Assembly (NCBI GenBank): GCA_011620585.1
Contig: WOYV01000039.1
Location: 1-64,000, forward strand
DNA from: Draconibacterium sp.
Lineage (GTDB): Bacteria > Bacteroidota > Bacteroidia > Bacteroidales > Prolixibacteraceae
Reading direction: 5' to 3'
Length of the DNA: 64,000 bases
This document shows positions 45,007-54,405 of this stretch, piece after piece (the first letter of the stretch is position 1; each line of letters starts with the position of its first letter). Made by a program: the position numbers and the translations under genes. A model generated the notes under the pieces. That model was not told the DNA's origin. It worked only from the letters and a program-made list of their open reading frames with translations, and did no database searches.

Positions 45007-46436
45007 CGTTCCTGTTCAATTTTTTTTGCTTCTTCCAAAGTTATTCTTTTTCCGTTAAAATACGGAACAACAAAGGCATCTTCTATACCTTCCTGACGAA
45101 CTTGTTTTTGCATTTTCACTGCATCTTCCAGTTTCCCCAGGTTTCCTGTTGTATAAACAACTACCCCGCGGTCGTCGGTATACTTGTCAATTTTACGGAT
45201 AACCGCCAGTTTATCAAACTTTTGTTTCACATAGTTCGGAAGTTTGCGACTGTACGCCCCGATCTGAATTTTGTAAACCAGCTCGTTTTTTTCGCCTGGC
45301 GGTGTTGGGGTATTTGTAACAGGCGCGATTTCTTCGAAAACTTCAACGGGAATCAATGCGGAATCCGGCACAAACAGTGGCGTTTTATCGTTTTGTTTTA
45401 GTAATTGTTTCTCTTTCTTTAACTGTTCTGAAAAGGCTGTTATCTCGTCTTCTGTTTTACTATTCCAGAAATTGATTTCGGAAAGCCGTGCCATCCTTAA
45501 TTGTTCTTTGGTTTGTTTTTGCAACCCGAGCTGTTCGCTTTCTGCAGAAATAATCTTTTGTGCCAGTTCGTTTCTTTTTACAGTGTTTTTTGCAGCAGCA
45601 TAATACGATCGCCAACGATCGAGGTCAGCGTTTAATGAATCTAATCTTTTGGTGCCCAGCTCCCATGCCAGAAATGACCCAAGTCCATCTTGGGTTTGGA
45701 AATTAGCTGTGTCGATGTAGGTAAGTTCTTCATTCACCCAAAATTCGATTGGCCCTGCTTTGGGTTTAACTGGCTTCGGTACTTCAGGAACCACTTCAAC
45801 AGGTAAGGTCTCAATAGAAGTTGAATCAGCCGACGAAGAAATTGCCTGCATCGAATCGATTGTATCAGCTTCAGGATATACAGCTTCAGCCGAAATTGCA
45901 GCCACTGCTCCTTCAGGACGGTCGATCGGTGCCGGAAGAACATCAGTTAGCTCTTCATCTTCTTCGGATTGTTCTTCCGGTTCGTTCTTGTAAGGATTTA
46001 TATGTTTGTTACACTGGTCTATTTTTTCCTCAACATTCAGCTCCTTTGCTTCTTTGGAAGAACTTATTTCAAACATTTGGTAATATTGCAAAGCCTCATC
46101 CCAGCGGTTTTGAGCCTGGTATTGAACCCCCAGGTAATAATCGGTTTTTAAAGGCGATTCTCCTGTGCTGCCTTTCAAAAGGTATAAAATTTCCTTTTGG
46201 CCGTAATGTTGATTTTCGGTACGGCAGGCGCCATAAAAATAGTTTACCATTAAGTGATCGGGCTTTTCTTCCAAGAGTCCAGCCAGTATTTTTTCTGCCT
46301 CTTTAAAATTGTTCTGATCGTAAAGTTTGATCGCCTGCACCAATGGATTTTCCTGACTTCCGGCAGAAAGCGAGAAAGGCGCAAACAATAGAAAGGCGCA
46401 TATTGTTAAGAGTATGTAGGTTCTTATAAAATTCAT
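45003..46436 (-). CDS. Secreted TPR protein with C-terminal SPOR-like domain
   Basis: 477 residues from the ATG at 46436, which gives a signal peptide (MNFIRTYILLTICAFLLFAPFSLSAG); the longer frame to 46550 is not credible. TPR-like helices (about 28-150; YDQNNFKEAEKILAGLLEEKPDHLMVNYFYG, DEALQYYQMFE) are followed by a low-complexity acidic Pro/Glu/Ser linker (about 160-240), a coiled region (about 265-350) and a SPOR-like peptidoglycan-binding domain (about 395-475: VYKIQIGAYSRKLPNYVKQKFDKL). First gene of the operon with clpS, nfeD and floA. Probably an envelope protein; the exact role is unknown. Confidence 0.8.
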   Translation of the reverse strand: MNFIRTYILLTICAFLLFAPFSLSAGSQENPLVQAIKLYDQNNFKEAEKILAGLLEEKPDHLMVNYFYGACRTENQHYGQKEILYLLKGSTGESPLKTDYYLGVQYQAQNRWDEALQYYQMFEISSSKEAKELNVEEKIDQCNKHINPYKNEPEEQSEEDEELTDVLPAPIDRPEGAVAAISAEAVYPEADTIDSMQAISSSADSTSIETLPVEVVPEVPKPVKPKAGPIEFWVNEELTYIDTANFQTQDGLGSFLAWELGTKRLDSLNADLDRWRSYYAAAKNTVKRNELAQKIISAESEQLGLQKQTKEQLRMARLSEINFWNSKTEDEITAFSEQLKKEKQLLKQNDKTPLFVPDSALIPVEVFEEIAPVTNTPTPPGEKNELVYKIQIGAYSRKLPNYVKQKFDKLAVIRKIDKYTDDRGVVVYTTGNLGKLEDAVKMQKQVRQEGIEDAFVVPYFNGKRITLEEAKKIEQER

Positions 46437-46559
46437 TTCAAAACATTGTGTTTTCCGACATGTAAATTTAACAAAAAAGTAGATAATGAAGAATTTAAAT
46501 GAATCTGAAATCGTGGAAGTGAAGTGAGAGAAGAACCTGAGATTTACCATTTAATCGCT

Positions 46560-46567
46560 TATATTTG
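46560..46567 (+). promoter_or_regulatory. -7 promoter box for bcp-recA
   Basis: TATATTTG matches TAnnTTTG and lies 23 nt before the bcp ATG. No clean -33 box. Confidence 0.5.
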
Positions 46568-46590
46568 TAGAACGTAATTTGACAGAACAC

Positions 46591-47055
46591 ATGACAAAAT
46601 TGAAAGTTGGAGACAAAGCTCCTCATTTCGAAGGAGTAAATCAGAATGGAGATAAAATTAGTTTGAAAGATTTTTCGGGGAAGAAGTTGATTCTGTATTT
46701 TTATCCGAAGGATAACACCCCGGGATGTACAGCAGAATCGTGTAACCTGAATGATAATTACGACGCCTGGCTGGCAAAAGGGTACGATGTGGTGGGAGTG
46801 AGTCCCGACAGTGAAAAATCGCATCAGAATTTTATTACTAAATTCGGCTTTCGGTTTAATTTGATTGCCGACACCGAAAAAGAAATTCTACAAGCCTATG
46901 GCGCCTGGGGTGAAAAATCGATGTATGGGAAAAAATATATGGGTGTTTTGCGCACCACCTTTGTTATCGATGAAAACGGCGTGATCGAACAGGTTTTTGA
47001 AAAAGTGGATACAAAAAACCACACCTCACAAATCATTGAAGCACTAAATTTATAA
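46591..47055 (+). CDS. bcp: Thioredoxin-dependent thiol peroxidase (BCP-type peroxiredoxin)
   Basis: 154 residues from the ATG at 46591; a TTG at 46579 is in frame but overlaps the promoter zone. Reduces hydrogen and lipid peroxides. Peroxidatic C46 and resolving C51 lie in the motif DNTPGCTAESCNLND, with catalytic Thr at P-x-x-x-T. The LKVGDKAPHFEGVNQNGDKISL start and RTTFVIDENGVI end are complete. Lies 12 nt upstream of recA, so the two genes probably share a transcript. Confidence 0.95.
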   Translation: MTKLKVGDKAPHFEGVNQNGDKISLKDFSGKKLILYFYPKDNTPGCTAESCNLNDNYDAWLAKGYDVVGVSPDSEKSHQNFITKFGFRFNLIADTEKEILQAYGAWGEKSMYGKKYMGVLRTTFVIDENGVIEQVFEKVDTKNHTSQIIEALNL

Positions 47056-47067
47056 TCTAATCAAATA

Positions 47068-48093
47068 ATGACTCAAGAAGAAAAAAGTCAGATGAACAAA
47101 GAAAAGCTGAAAGCCCTTCAGCTGACCATGGATAAAATTGAAAAGAGTTATGGGAAAGGCTCCATCATGCGCATGGGCGACCATCCTCACGAAGATGTTC
47201 CAGCCATTCCGTCCGGTTCTATTGCACTCGATGTTGCGCTGGGAGTTGGAGGATATCCCAAAGGCCGGATCATTGAAATTTATGGGCCCGAATCTTCGGG
47301 AAAAACTACCCTCGCAATTCACGCGATTGCTGAAGCTCAGAAAGCTGGCGGTATTGCTGCTTTTATCGATGCAGAACATGCTTTTGATCCATATTACGCC
47401 AAAAAACTGGGTGTAAATATCGACGACCTTTTAATTTCGCAACCCGATAACGGAGAACAGGCCCTGGAAATCGCCGATAATCTGATCCGCTCGGGGGCAC
47501 TCGATATTGTAGTGATCGACTCGGTGGCAGCCTTAACACCAAAAGCCGAACTCGAAGGCGAGATGGGCGAATCAAAAATGGGTTTGCAGGCAAGGTTGAT
47601 GTCGCAGGCATTGCGTAAACTCACGGCCAACATCAGCAAAACAAAAACCTGTTGCGTATTTATTAACCAGTTGCGCGAGAAAATCGGGGTAATGTTCGGG
47701 AACCCTGAAACAACAACCGGTGGTAATGCGCTAAAATTTTATGCATCGGTTCGTTTGGATATTCGCCGGATTGGCCAGATCAAAGACGGCGATGAGGTGA
47801 ACGGGAACAACGTTCGGGTGAAAGTGGTAAAAAATAAAGTGGCGCCGCCTTTCCGTAAAGCTGAATTTGATATTATGTATGGCGAAGGCATTTCGCGTTC
47901 GGGCGAGATTATTGATCTGGGCGTGAATTACAATATCATCAAGAAAAGCGGATCATGGTTTTCGTATGGCGACACTAAACTCGGACAGGGACGTGAATCG
48001 GTTCGTACCCTGATTATGGATAACCCGGAGTTGGCGCACGAACTGGAAACAAAAATTGTGGAAACCATAACAGGGAAAGTTCCGGCCATTTAG
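47068..48093 (+). CDS. recA: Recombinase RecA
   Basis: 341 residues. Homologous-recombination ATPase and SOS co-protease. Walker [11 protein letters not shown], Walker [10 protein letters not shown], loop L1/L2 sequence [22 protein letters not shown] and [25 protein letters not shown], and the [15 protein letters not shown]-terminal core. No intein or insertion is present. No LexA-like box was recognised upstream, and the gene follows bcp directly. Confidence 0.98.
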   Translation: MTQEEKSQMNKEKLKALQLTMDKIEKSYGKGSIMRMGDHPHEDVPAIPSGSIALDVALGVGGYPKGRIIEIYGPESSGKTTLAIHAIAEAQKAGGIAAFIDAEHAFDPYYAKKLGVNIDDLLISQPDNGEQALEIADNLIRSGALDIVVIDSVAALTPKAELEGEMGESKMGLQARLMSQALRKLTANISKTKTCCVFINQLREKIGVMFGNPETTTGGNALKFYASVRLDIRRIGQIKDGDEVNGNNVRVKVVKNKVAPPFRKAEFDIMYGEGISRSGEIIDLGVNYNIIKKSGSWFSYGDTKLGQGRESVRTLIMDNPELAHELETKIVETITGKVPAI

Positions 48094-48118
48094 TTTGTGT
48101 AAAAATATGACAGCATAT

Positions 48119-48151
48119 ACCGGATGAATTGGTTCTGTCGATTCATCCGGT
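48119..48151 (+). terminator. Terminator of bcp-recA
   Basis: Perfect 11-bp stem accggatgaat/attcatccggt with an 11-nt loop, followed by a run of T's. Confidence 0.92.
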
Positions 48152-48186
48152 TTTTTTTATAATGATGAATTCTCAAAAGTGAACAG

Positions 48187-50607
48187 ATGAAAGTCTTAAA
48201 GTTTGGTGGAACATCCGTAGGTTCCGCCGCCAACATCAAACGCGTGAAAGACATTGTTCTCGGTCAGAAGGACGATGTAGTCGTGGTAGTTTCCGCCCTG
48301 GGCGGTATAACCGATAAAATTCTGAAGGCAGCCCGGTTAGCTGTCTCCGGAACAAGCGACTTTCATACTGAACTTGGCGAAATTCGAACAAAACACGACA
48401 AAATCCTGCATGAACTCTTCGGAGATAAAAATCCGGTAAAAGAAATTGTGGATGAGCTGCTTGACGAACTCGAACAAATACTTACCGGAATTACTTTGGT
48501 TGGCGAACTTACCGCAAAAACCTTGGATCGGATCGCGGGTCTTGGCGAGCGAATTTCATCGCATATTGTGGCAAAATACATTGGTGCCGAACGGATAGAT
48601 TCTTCCACTTTTATTCAAACCGACAGCAAATTCGGAAAGGCCGCTGTCGATTTTTCGATCACCAATTCGATGATCGCCGAAGTTTTTGGCGAATTTAAAG
48701 GTGTTGTGGTGGCTCCTGGTTTTATTGCCCGAAATGCAAAAGGCGAATTTACTACCCTGGGGAGGGGAGGTTCGGATTATACTGCCGCGATTATCGCAGC
48801 CGCCCTCGATGTTGACATGCTCGAGATTTGGACTGATGTAAATGGTTTTATGACTGCCGATCCACGAATTATCAGAAAAGCTTATACTATTCCTGAGCTT
48901 ACCTATTCCGAGGCAATGGAACTTTCACACTTCGGAGCCAAAGTCATCTATCCTCCAACCATTTTGCCGGTATATCAAAAAGGTATTCCAATACTCATAA
49001 AAAATACATTTGAGCCCGAAAACCCGGGAACAAAAATTGTAAAGACTGTTGAAAATGGTTTTGACCGTCCGATCAAGGGGATTTCATCAATTTCAGGAAT
49101 TGCATTGCTTACTTTGCAGGGAATTGGTATGGTTGGAGTTACCGGCATTTCGATGCGTTTGTTTACTGCACTGGCAAGTGTGAATGTGAACGTTATTCTG
49201 ATTTCTCAAGCTTCATCCGAGAATTCGATTAGTGTAGCTATTGATGAAATTGGCGTGGAAGCCGCCGATCGGGCGATTCGCGACGAATTTGAAAAAGAGA
49301 TAGCTACCGGGCAGGTTAACCGCATCGGGTTTGAAAAGGAAGTATCGGTGGTGGCCATCGTGGGCGAGAATATGAAACATACTACCGGCATTGCCGGAAA
49401 ACTTTTTTCGACAATGGGTAGAAGCGGCGTGAATGTGATTGCGATTGCACAGGGAGCTTCGGAGCTGAACATTTCGTGGGTGGTAAAAAACGACGAACTT
49501 CGAAAAACCTTAAACACAGTGCACGAGTCGTTTTTCTTATCAGAATTTGTAGAAGTGAATGTTTTCCTGATGGGGATCGGGACAGTGGGAAGCAACTTGT
49601 TGCAGCAAATCCAGCAACAACAGGAACGACTTTTGAATGAGAAACACTTACGCATGAAATTAACAGGCGTGGCGAACAGCCGAAAAATGCTTTTCAACCG
49701 CGAAGGGATCGACATCGCCACTTTCCGTCAATACCTGGAACAATCGGATAAGAAATCGGGATTACAGGCGTTTGTCGACGAAATGAAGGGCATGAATATC
49801 TATAATTCTGTTTTTGTCGATTGTACTGCCTCCGGTGCTGTAGCCGATCTATACAAAGAAATTCTGAATGCCAACATTGCAGTGGTGGCTGCCAATAAAG
49901 TGGCGGCATCATCAGATTTCGATAATTATTCCAACCTGAAAAAAATTGCCAAACAAAAAGGGGTTAAATTCCTGTTCGAGACCAATGTTGGTGCAGGTTT
50001 GCCGATCATCAATACGTTGAACGACCTCGTAAATTCAGGCGACAAAATCGTTAAAATTGAAGCTGTACTTTCCGGTACGCTCAATTTTATCTTCAATACC
50101 ATTTCAGAAGAAACACCATTTAGTAAAACCATCAAAATGGCAAAGGATGAAGGTTATTCCGAGCCTGACCCGCGTGAAGATTTAAGTGGGGTAGATGTGG
50201 CCAGGAAAATACTGATCCTGGCAAGAGAATCGGGATACCGGATTGAAATGGAAGACGTTACCATTAAGCGATTTGTCCCCGATCAACTATTTGAAGGAAG
50301 CCAGGAAGCGTTCTGGAAAGGAATTACTGAACTGGATGAAGAATTTGAAAAGAACCGAAAAGTGTTGCAGGCTGCCAATAAAAAGTGGCGTTTTGTGGCT
50401 CGTTTCGAAAAAGGGAAAGCACAAGCCGGGTTGGAAGAAGTGGATGCAAGACATCCGTTTTATGATTTGGAAGGAAGCAATAACCTGGTAATGTACACTA
50501 CCGAACGTTACCATGAATTTCCGATGCTCATAAAGGGTTACGGAGCAGGAGCATCGGTAACTGCAGCCGGTGTTTTTGCCGATCTGATCAAGGTGTCGAA
50601 CATTTAA
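48187..50607 (+). CDS. thrA: Bifunctional aspartokinase / homoserine dehydrogenase
   Basis: 806 residues. The aspartokinase domain (about 1-290) starts MKVLKFGGTSVGSAANI and has TLGRGGSDYTAAIIAAAL. Tandem ACT regulatory domains (about 310-455; GVTGISMRLFTALASVNVNVILISQASSENSIS) are followed by homoserine dehydrogenase (about 460-806) with NAD(P)-binding VFLMGIGTVGSNLLQQI, VAANKVAASS and the catalytic-site GAGLPIINTLNDLVNSGDKI. Steps 1 and 3 of aspartate-to-threonine synthesis; the ACT pair suggests threonine feedback. Heads the thrA - PGM-like - thrC cluster. No leader-peptide attenuator was seen in the short upstream gap. Confidence 0.97.
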   Translation: MKVLKFGGTSVGSAANIKRVKDIVLGQKDDVVVVVSALGGITDKILKAARLAVSGTSDFHTELGEIRTKHDKILHELFGDKNPVKEIVDELLDELEQILTGITLVGELTAKTLDRIAGLGERISSHIVAKYIGAERIDSSTFIQTDSKFGKAAVDFSITNSMIAEVFGEFKGVVVAPGFIARNAKGEFTTLGRGGSDYTAAIIAAALDVDMLEIWTDVNGFMTADPRIIRKAYTIPELTYSEAMELSHFGAKVIYPPTILPVYQKGIPILIKNTFEPENPGTKIVKTVENGFDRPIKGISSISGIALLTLQGIGMVGVTGISMRLFTALASVNVNVILISQASSENSISVAIDEIGVEAADRAIRDEFEKEIATGQVNRIGFEKEVSVVAIVGENMKHTTGIAGKLFSTMGRSGVNVIAIAQGASELNISWVVKNDELRKTLNTVHESFFLSEFVEVNVFLMGIGTVGSNLLQQIQQQQERLLNEKHLRMKLTGVANSRKMLFNREGIDIATFRQYLEQSDKKSGLQAFVDEMKGMNIYNSVFVDCTASGAVADLYKEILNANIAVVAANKVAASSDFDNYSNLKKIAKQKGVKFLFETNVGAGLPIINTLNDLVNSGDKIVKIEAVLSGTLNFIFNTISEETPFSKTIKMAKDEGYSEPDPREDLSGVDVARKILILARESGYRIEMEDVTIKRFVPDQLFEGSQEAFWKGITELDEEFEKNRKVLQAANKKWRFVARFEKGKAQAGLEEVDARHPFYDLEGSNNLVMYTTERYHEFPMLIKGYGAGASVTAAGVFADLIKVSNI

Positions 50608-50752
50608 CCAAATTCTTTGTCTCATTACTAAAATCACATTACTAAAGAATGAAACGAGCATAAAATTTCAGCATTCAAAATTATACGCAGAAGAATGATT
50701 AAATTTTATGTGAGTTCCGTGAGTTGCCATTGAAAATAATAAATTTAAACGA

Positions 50753-51973
50753 ATGAAATATCTAATCATACTGGGAGACGGGATGTCGGATGAGCCTATT
50801 GCTGGATATGGTGGAAAAACTCCCTTGCAAATGGCAAAAAAGCCGCACATCGACTGGCTGGCAAAACACGGCCAGTCGGGACAATTTAAAACCGTTCCCG
50901 AAACAATGCACCCCGGGAGTGAAATTGCGAATATGGCAGTGTTGGGTTACGATGTCGAGAAGGTTTTTGAAGGACGGGGTGTGCTGGAAGCAGCCAGCAT
51001 GGGAGTTGAACTTCAGCCTGGTGATCTCGGACTGCGTTGTAATCTGCTAACTATTGAAAACGAAAAAATAAAGAACCACTCGGCCGGTCATATTTCAAAT
51101 GAAGAAGCAGCGGAGTTGATCCTCTTTTTGGATCATGAGTTAGGGAGCGACACCGTTAAATTTTATCCCGGAGTTTCATATCGTCATCTGCTTGTAATAA
51201 AAGGCGGGATAAAGGATTTTAATTGCACGCCTCCGCATGATGTTCCGGGCACACCTTTCCGCAATGTGTTACCAAAAGCGAATTCAGAAGAAGCTCAAAC
51301 AACCGCCGATTTTGTCAAAGGTCTGATTTTGAAATCTCGGGAAATACTTGAAAATCATCCGGTAAACGTAAAGCGGAGGGAGGCTGGAAAAGAGCCGGCC
51401 AACAGTATCTGGCCCTGGTCGCCGGGTTACAAACCAGCTATGCCGACGCTAAAAGAAATGTTTGGTATCGAAAAATCTGCCGTTATTTCCGCAGTAGACC
51501 TGATTCAGGGAATCGGAGTTTATGCAGGCATGGAAGTTATTAAAGTAGAAGGGGCCACAGGCTTGTACAATACCAATTACGAAGGCAAAGCAAAAGCCGC
51601 TGTCGACGCACTTAAAAATCACGATTTGGTTTATCTGCATATCGAAGCAAGCGATGAAGCCGGGCACGAAGGCGATGTTGAATTAAAAACACGTACTATT
51701 GAATACCTCGATCAGCGTGTAGTGAAATACATCCTGGAGGAGACTGAAAAAATGGAAGAAGAAGTTGCCATTGCTATTTTGCCCGATCATCCAACGCCAT
51801 GCGCACTAAAAACTCACACACGTGAACCAGTGCCTTTTACAATTTACAAACCGGGATTGGAAGCTGACTTGGTTGAGGTGTATGATGAGTTCGATACGAA
51901 AAAAGGGATACTTGGATTGGTGAAAAACGATGGATTTATACGCGAGTTTCTGGGACAGCACAAAATCCATTAA
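50753..51973 (+). CDS. ApgM-family phosphoglycerate mutase-like protein, candidate homoserine kinase
   Basis: 406 residues, alkaline-phosphatase superfamily, ApgM (archaeal-type cofactor-independent PGM). Metal/catalytic motifs: MKYLIILGDGMSDEPI (with Asp), the conserved Ser region in PGSEIANMAVLGYD, VYLHIEASDEAGHEGDVELKTRTIEYLDQRV, and AILPDHPTPCALKTHTREPVPF (D-H-x-T-P and H). It sits between thrA and thrC where thrB is expected, and no GHMP homoserine kinase is in the window. I recall that ApgM-like proteins in thr clusters have been proposed to supply homoserine kinase activity. The fold is certain, the threonine role is inference. Confidence 0.85.
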   Translation: MKYLIILGDGMSDEPIAGYGGKTPLQMAKKPHIDWLAKHGQSGQFKTVPETMHPGSEIANMAVLGYDVEKVFEGRGVLEAASMGVELQPGDLGLRCNLLTIENEKIKNHSAGHISNEEAAELILFLDHELGSDTVKFYPGVSYRHLLVIKGGIKDFNCTPPHDVPGTPFRNVLPKANSEEAQTTADFVKGLILKSREILENHPVNVKRREAGKEPANSIWPWSPGYKPAMPTLKEMFGIEKSAVISAVDLIQGIGVYAGMEVIKVEGATGLYNTNYEGKAKAAVDALKNHDLVYLHIEASDEAGHEGDVELKTRTIEYLDQRVVKYILEETEKMEEEVAIAILPDHPTPCALKTHTREPVPFTIYKPGLEADLVEVYDEFDTKKGILGLVKNDGFIREFLGQHKIH

Positions 51974-52051
51974 AATCTGCCAGCCTGTTAAATTTATGAT
52001 ATAAGTCATGTTTGCAAACGGTGTTCAATCATGTAATTAGTAAGGATCATT

Positions 52052-52059
52052 TACATTTG
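52052..52059 (+). promoter_or_regulatory. Putative -7 promoter box before thrC
   Basis: TACATTTG, 9 nt before the chosen thrC ATG. It argues for the downstream ATG as start and for a very short leader. No -33 box at the usual spacing. Confidence 0.4.
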
Positions 52060-52068
52060 TCGTACAAT

Positions 52069-53379
52069 ATGAAGTACTACAGCACCAATAGAAATACCCC
52101 GGAAGTTTCGTTAAAAGAAGCGGTGATAAAGGGTTTGGCGGCCGATAATGGTTTGTTCATGCCTGAAACGATTGAGAAATTCGATAACTCTTTCTTTGAC
52201 ACCATCGAACAATTAACTTTTCAGGAAATCGCCTTCGAAGTTGCACTAAAATTTTTTGGTGAGGATGTGGAAGCCGAACATTTGAAAGAAATTGTATATG
52301 ATACACTTGAGTTCGATTGTCCGCTTGTAAACGTAATTGATTCCATTTATTCACTTGAGTTGTTTCATGGCCCAACATTAGCGTTTAAAGATGTTGGCGC
52401 GCGTTTTATGGCACGTCTGCTCAATTACTTTCTGGAAAAAAAGGATAACCTGGTGCATGTGTTGGTAGCCACTTCAGGCGATACCGGAAGTGCTGTTGCC
52501 AATGGTTTTCTGGGAGTGGATGGAATTCATGTACATGTACTTTATCCAAAAGGGAAAGTGAGTCCAATTCAGGAAGCACAATTTACAACCTTAGGCCAGA
52601 ATATTACAGCGCTGGAAGTTAACGGAACATTTGATGATTGCCAGCATTTGGTGAAAACTGCGTTTCTTGATAAGCAACTTAATACTCTAATGCAGCTTAC
52701 ATCGGCTAACTCGATCAACGTTGCGCGTTTTTTACCGCAGGCTTTTTACTATTTTAATGCCTATGCTCGACTGAAAGCATCCGGAACTCTCGAACGAAAA
52801 GATCTGGTAGTTTCGGTGCCCAGTGGAAATCTTGGAAACCTTACCGCAGGATTAATTGCTGCCGAGATGGGCCTGCCAATCAAACAATTTATTGCTGCCA
52901 ACAACCAAAACGATGTGGTATATGAATACCTGTTGACAGGCAAGTACAAACCGAGGCCATCAGTTGAAACCATTGCCAATGCCATGGATGTTGGCGCACC
53001 CAGCAATTTTGCCCGTATTTTGGATTTGTATAAAAATTCACACAAACTCATTTCAGAGAAGATAATTGGATTCCATTATACCGACGAGGAGATCAGGAAA
53101 GTTATTCTGGATGTTTACACTGAAGCAGGTTACCTTTGCGATCCGCACGGCGCCTGTGGTTACCAATCATTGAAAGAGTTTTTGAAAGAAGACCAGGTAG
53201 GAGTTTTTTTGGAGACTGCTCATCCGGCCAAATTTACTGAAACTGTTGAACAGGTAATTGGAGAAGGAAAAGTTGAACTTCCCGGTAAGTTAGCTGCGTT
53301 TATGAAAGGAACCAAGAAAACAGTTAGCCTTGGAACCGACTTTACAGAATTTAGAAACTACCTCTTGTTGGAAGTGTAA
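52069..53379 (+). CDS. thrC: Threonine synthase
   Basis: 436 residues from the ATG at 52069 (MKYYSTNRNTPEVSLKEAVI, the family N-terminus); the frame back to 52012 is non-conserved. PLP enzyme converting O-phosphohomoserine to threonine. PLP-Lys lies in FHGPTLAFKDVGARFMARLL, the phosphate loop in VATSGDTGSAVANGF, plus VPSGNLGNLTAGLIA and TAHPAKFTETVE. Completes the local threonine cluster. Confidence 0.96.
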   Translation: MKYYSTNRNTPEVSLKEAVIKGLAADNGLFMPETIEKFDNSFFDTIEQLTFQEIAFEVALKFFGEDVEAEHLKEIVYDTLEFDCPLVNVIDSIYSLELFHGPTLAFKDVGARFMARLLNYFLEKKDNLVHVLVATSGDTGSAVANGFLGVDGIHVHVLYPKGKVSPIQEAQFTTLGQNITALEVNGTFDDCQHLVKTAFLDKQLNTLMQLTSANSINVARFLPQAFYYFNAYARLKASGTLERKDLVVSVPSGNLGNLTAGLIAAEMGLPIKQFIAANNQNDVVYEYLLTGKYKPRPSVETIANAMDVGAPSNFARILDLYKNSHKLISEKIIGFHYTDEEIRKVILDVYTEAGYLCDPHGACGYQSLKEFLKEDQVGVFLETAHPAKFTETVEQVIGEGKVELPGKLAAFMKGTKKTVSLGTDFTEFRNYLLLEV

Positions 53380-53466
53380 GGTGTTGGTAGAGAGGTGTTT
53401 TATAGTATTTGTTTTATAAATTATATGAATAAAACCCCAAGTCATACGTTATTTCAAATAGAGTAT

Positions 53467-53474
53467 TACATTTG
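53467..53474 (+). promoter_or_regulatory. -7 promoter box for rpoD
   Basis: TACATTTG, 54 nt before the rpoD ATG. The same octamer occurs at the ferredoxin promoter. The -33 region is poor. Confidence 0.5.
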
Positions 53475-53528
53475 TAAATCAAGAACCCGGGCATCTGATG
53501 CTTAGGTGGATGTTAACTAAACGTAGAT

Positions 53529-54395
53529 ATGAGACAACTAAAAATTACCAAGCAGGTTACCAACCGCGACACCCTCTCGCTGGATAAGTACCTGCACGAA
53601 ATTGGGAAGGTAGAATTGTTGTCTGCAGAAAAAGAAGTAGAGCTTGCCAAACGCATTAAAAAGGGAGATCGTGAAGCGCTTGAAACGCTGATTAAAGCCA
53701 ATCTGAGATTTGTAGTCTCAGTATCCAAACAGTATCAAAATCAGGGCCTTAGTCTTCCTGATCTGATCAACGAAGGAAATCTTGGCTTAATAAAAGCTGC
53801 CGAACGTTTCGACGAAACCCGAGGATTCAAATTTATTTCGTATGCCGTTTGGTGGATTCGTCAATCAATTTTGCAGGCATTGGCCGAACAAGCCAGGATT
53901 GTTCGTTTGCCATTGAATAAAATCGGATCGATCAATAAAATCAATAAGGCATTCAACAAGTTGGAGCAGGAGTTTCAACGAGAACCCACACCCGAAGAAA
54001 TCGCGGATATAATGGAAGTGAAATCGGAACTGATTGAGGATTCAGTGAATTTCTCGAATGTTCACGTGTCGATGGATGCACCACTCCGCGATGAAGAAGG
54101 AAACACGATGTACGATGTGATGTTGAACGAAGACTCGCCGCGACCCGACGAAGAGCTGATGGACAGTTCGCTGAGACAGGAAATAGAGCGTTCGCTGGCC
54201 ACATTGGGAGAACGCGAAGCCGAGATACTTCGGTTTTATTTTGGGTTGAAAGGTTATCAGCAACACACACTCGAAGAAATTGGCGACGAATTTGGCTTGA
54301 CCCGCGAACGGGTACGTCAGATAAAGGAAAAAGCCATTAAAAAGTTGAAAAACCAGTACCGGAACAGATTGCTTAAATCGTATCTGGGGAAATAA
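53529..54395 (+). CDS. rpoD: Primary RNA polymerase sigma factor (sigma-70/RpoD, short Bacteroidota form)
   Basis: 288 residues, the compact form lacking region 1.1. Region 1.2 ([27 protein letters not shown]), 2.1-2.4 ([57 protein letters not shown]), region 3 and region 4.2 ([28 protein letters not shown]) are all present. This phylum-specific sigma reads TTTG/TAnnTTTG promoters, which fits the boxes listed in this window. The rpe gene follows after 10 nt. Confidence 0.97.
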   Translation: MRQLKITKQVTNRDTLSLDKYLHEIGKVELLSAEKEVELAKRIKKGDREALETLIKANLRFVVSVSKQYQNQGLSLPDLINEGNLGLIKAAERFDETRGFKFISYAVWWIRQSILQALAEQARIVRLPLNKIGSINKINKAFNKLEQEFQREPTPEEIADIMEVKSELIEDSVNFSNVHVSMDAPLRDEEGNTMYDVMLNEDSPRPDEELMDSSLRQEIERSLATLGEREAEILRFYFGLKGYQQHTLEEIGDEFGLTRERVRQIKEKAIKKLKNQYRNRLLKSYLGK

Positions 54396-54405
54396 AATAT
54401 TGCAA

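Noticed and set aside
45821-46306. 161-codon + strand frame opposite the TPR-SPOR gene
   Set aside because: Antisense to a coding region with signal peptide and SPOR domain; no start context and no protein-like features.
48152-48186. Threonine attenuator or riboswitch before thrA
   Set aside because: Only 35 nt remain between the recA terminator and thrA; no leader peptide or second hairpin is visible.
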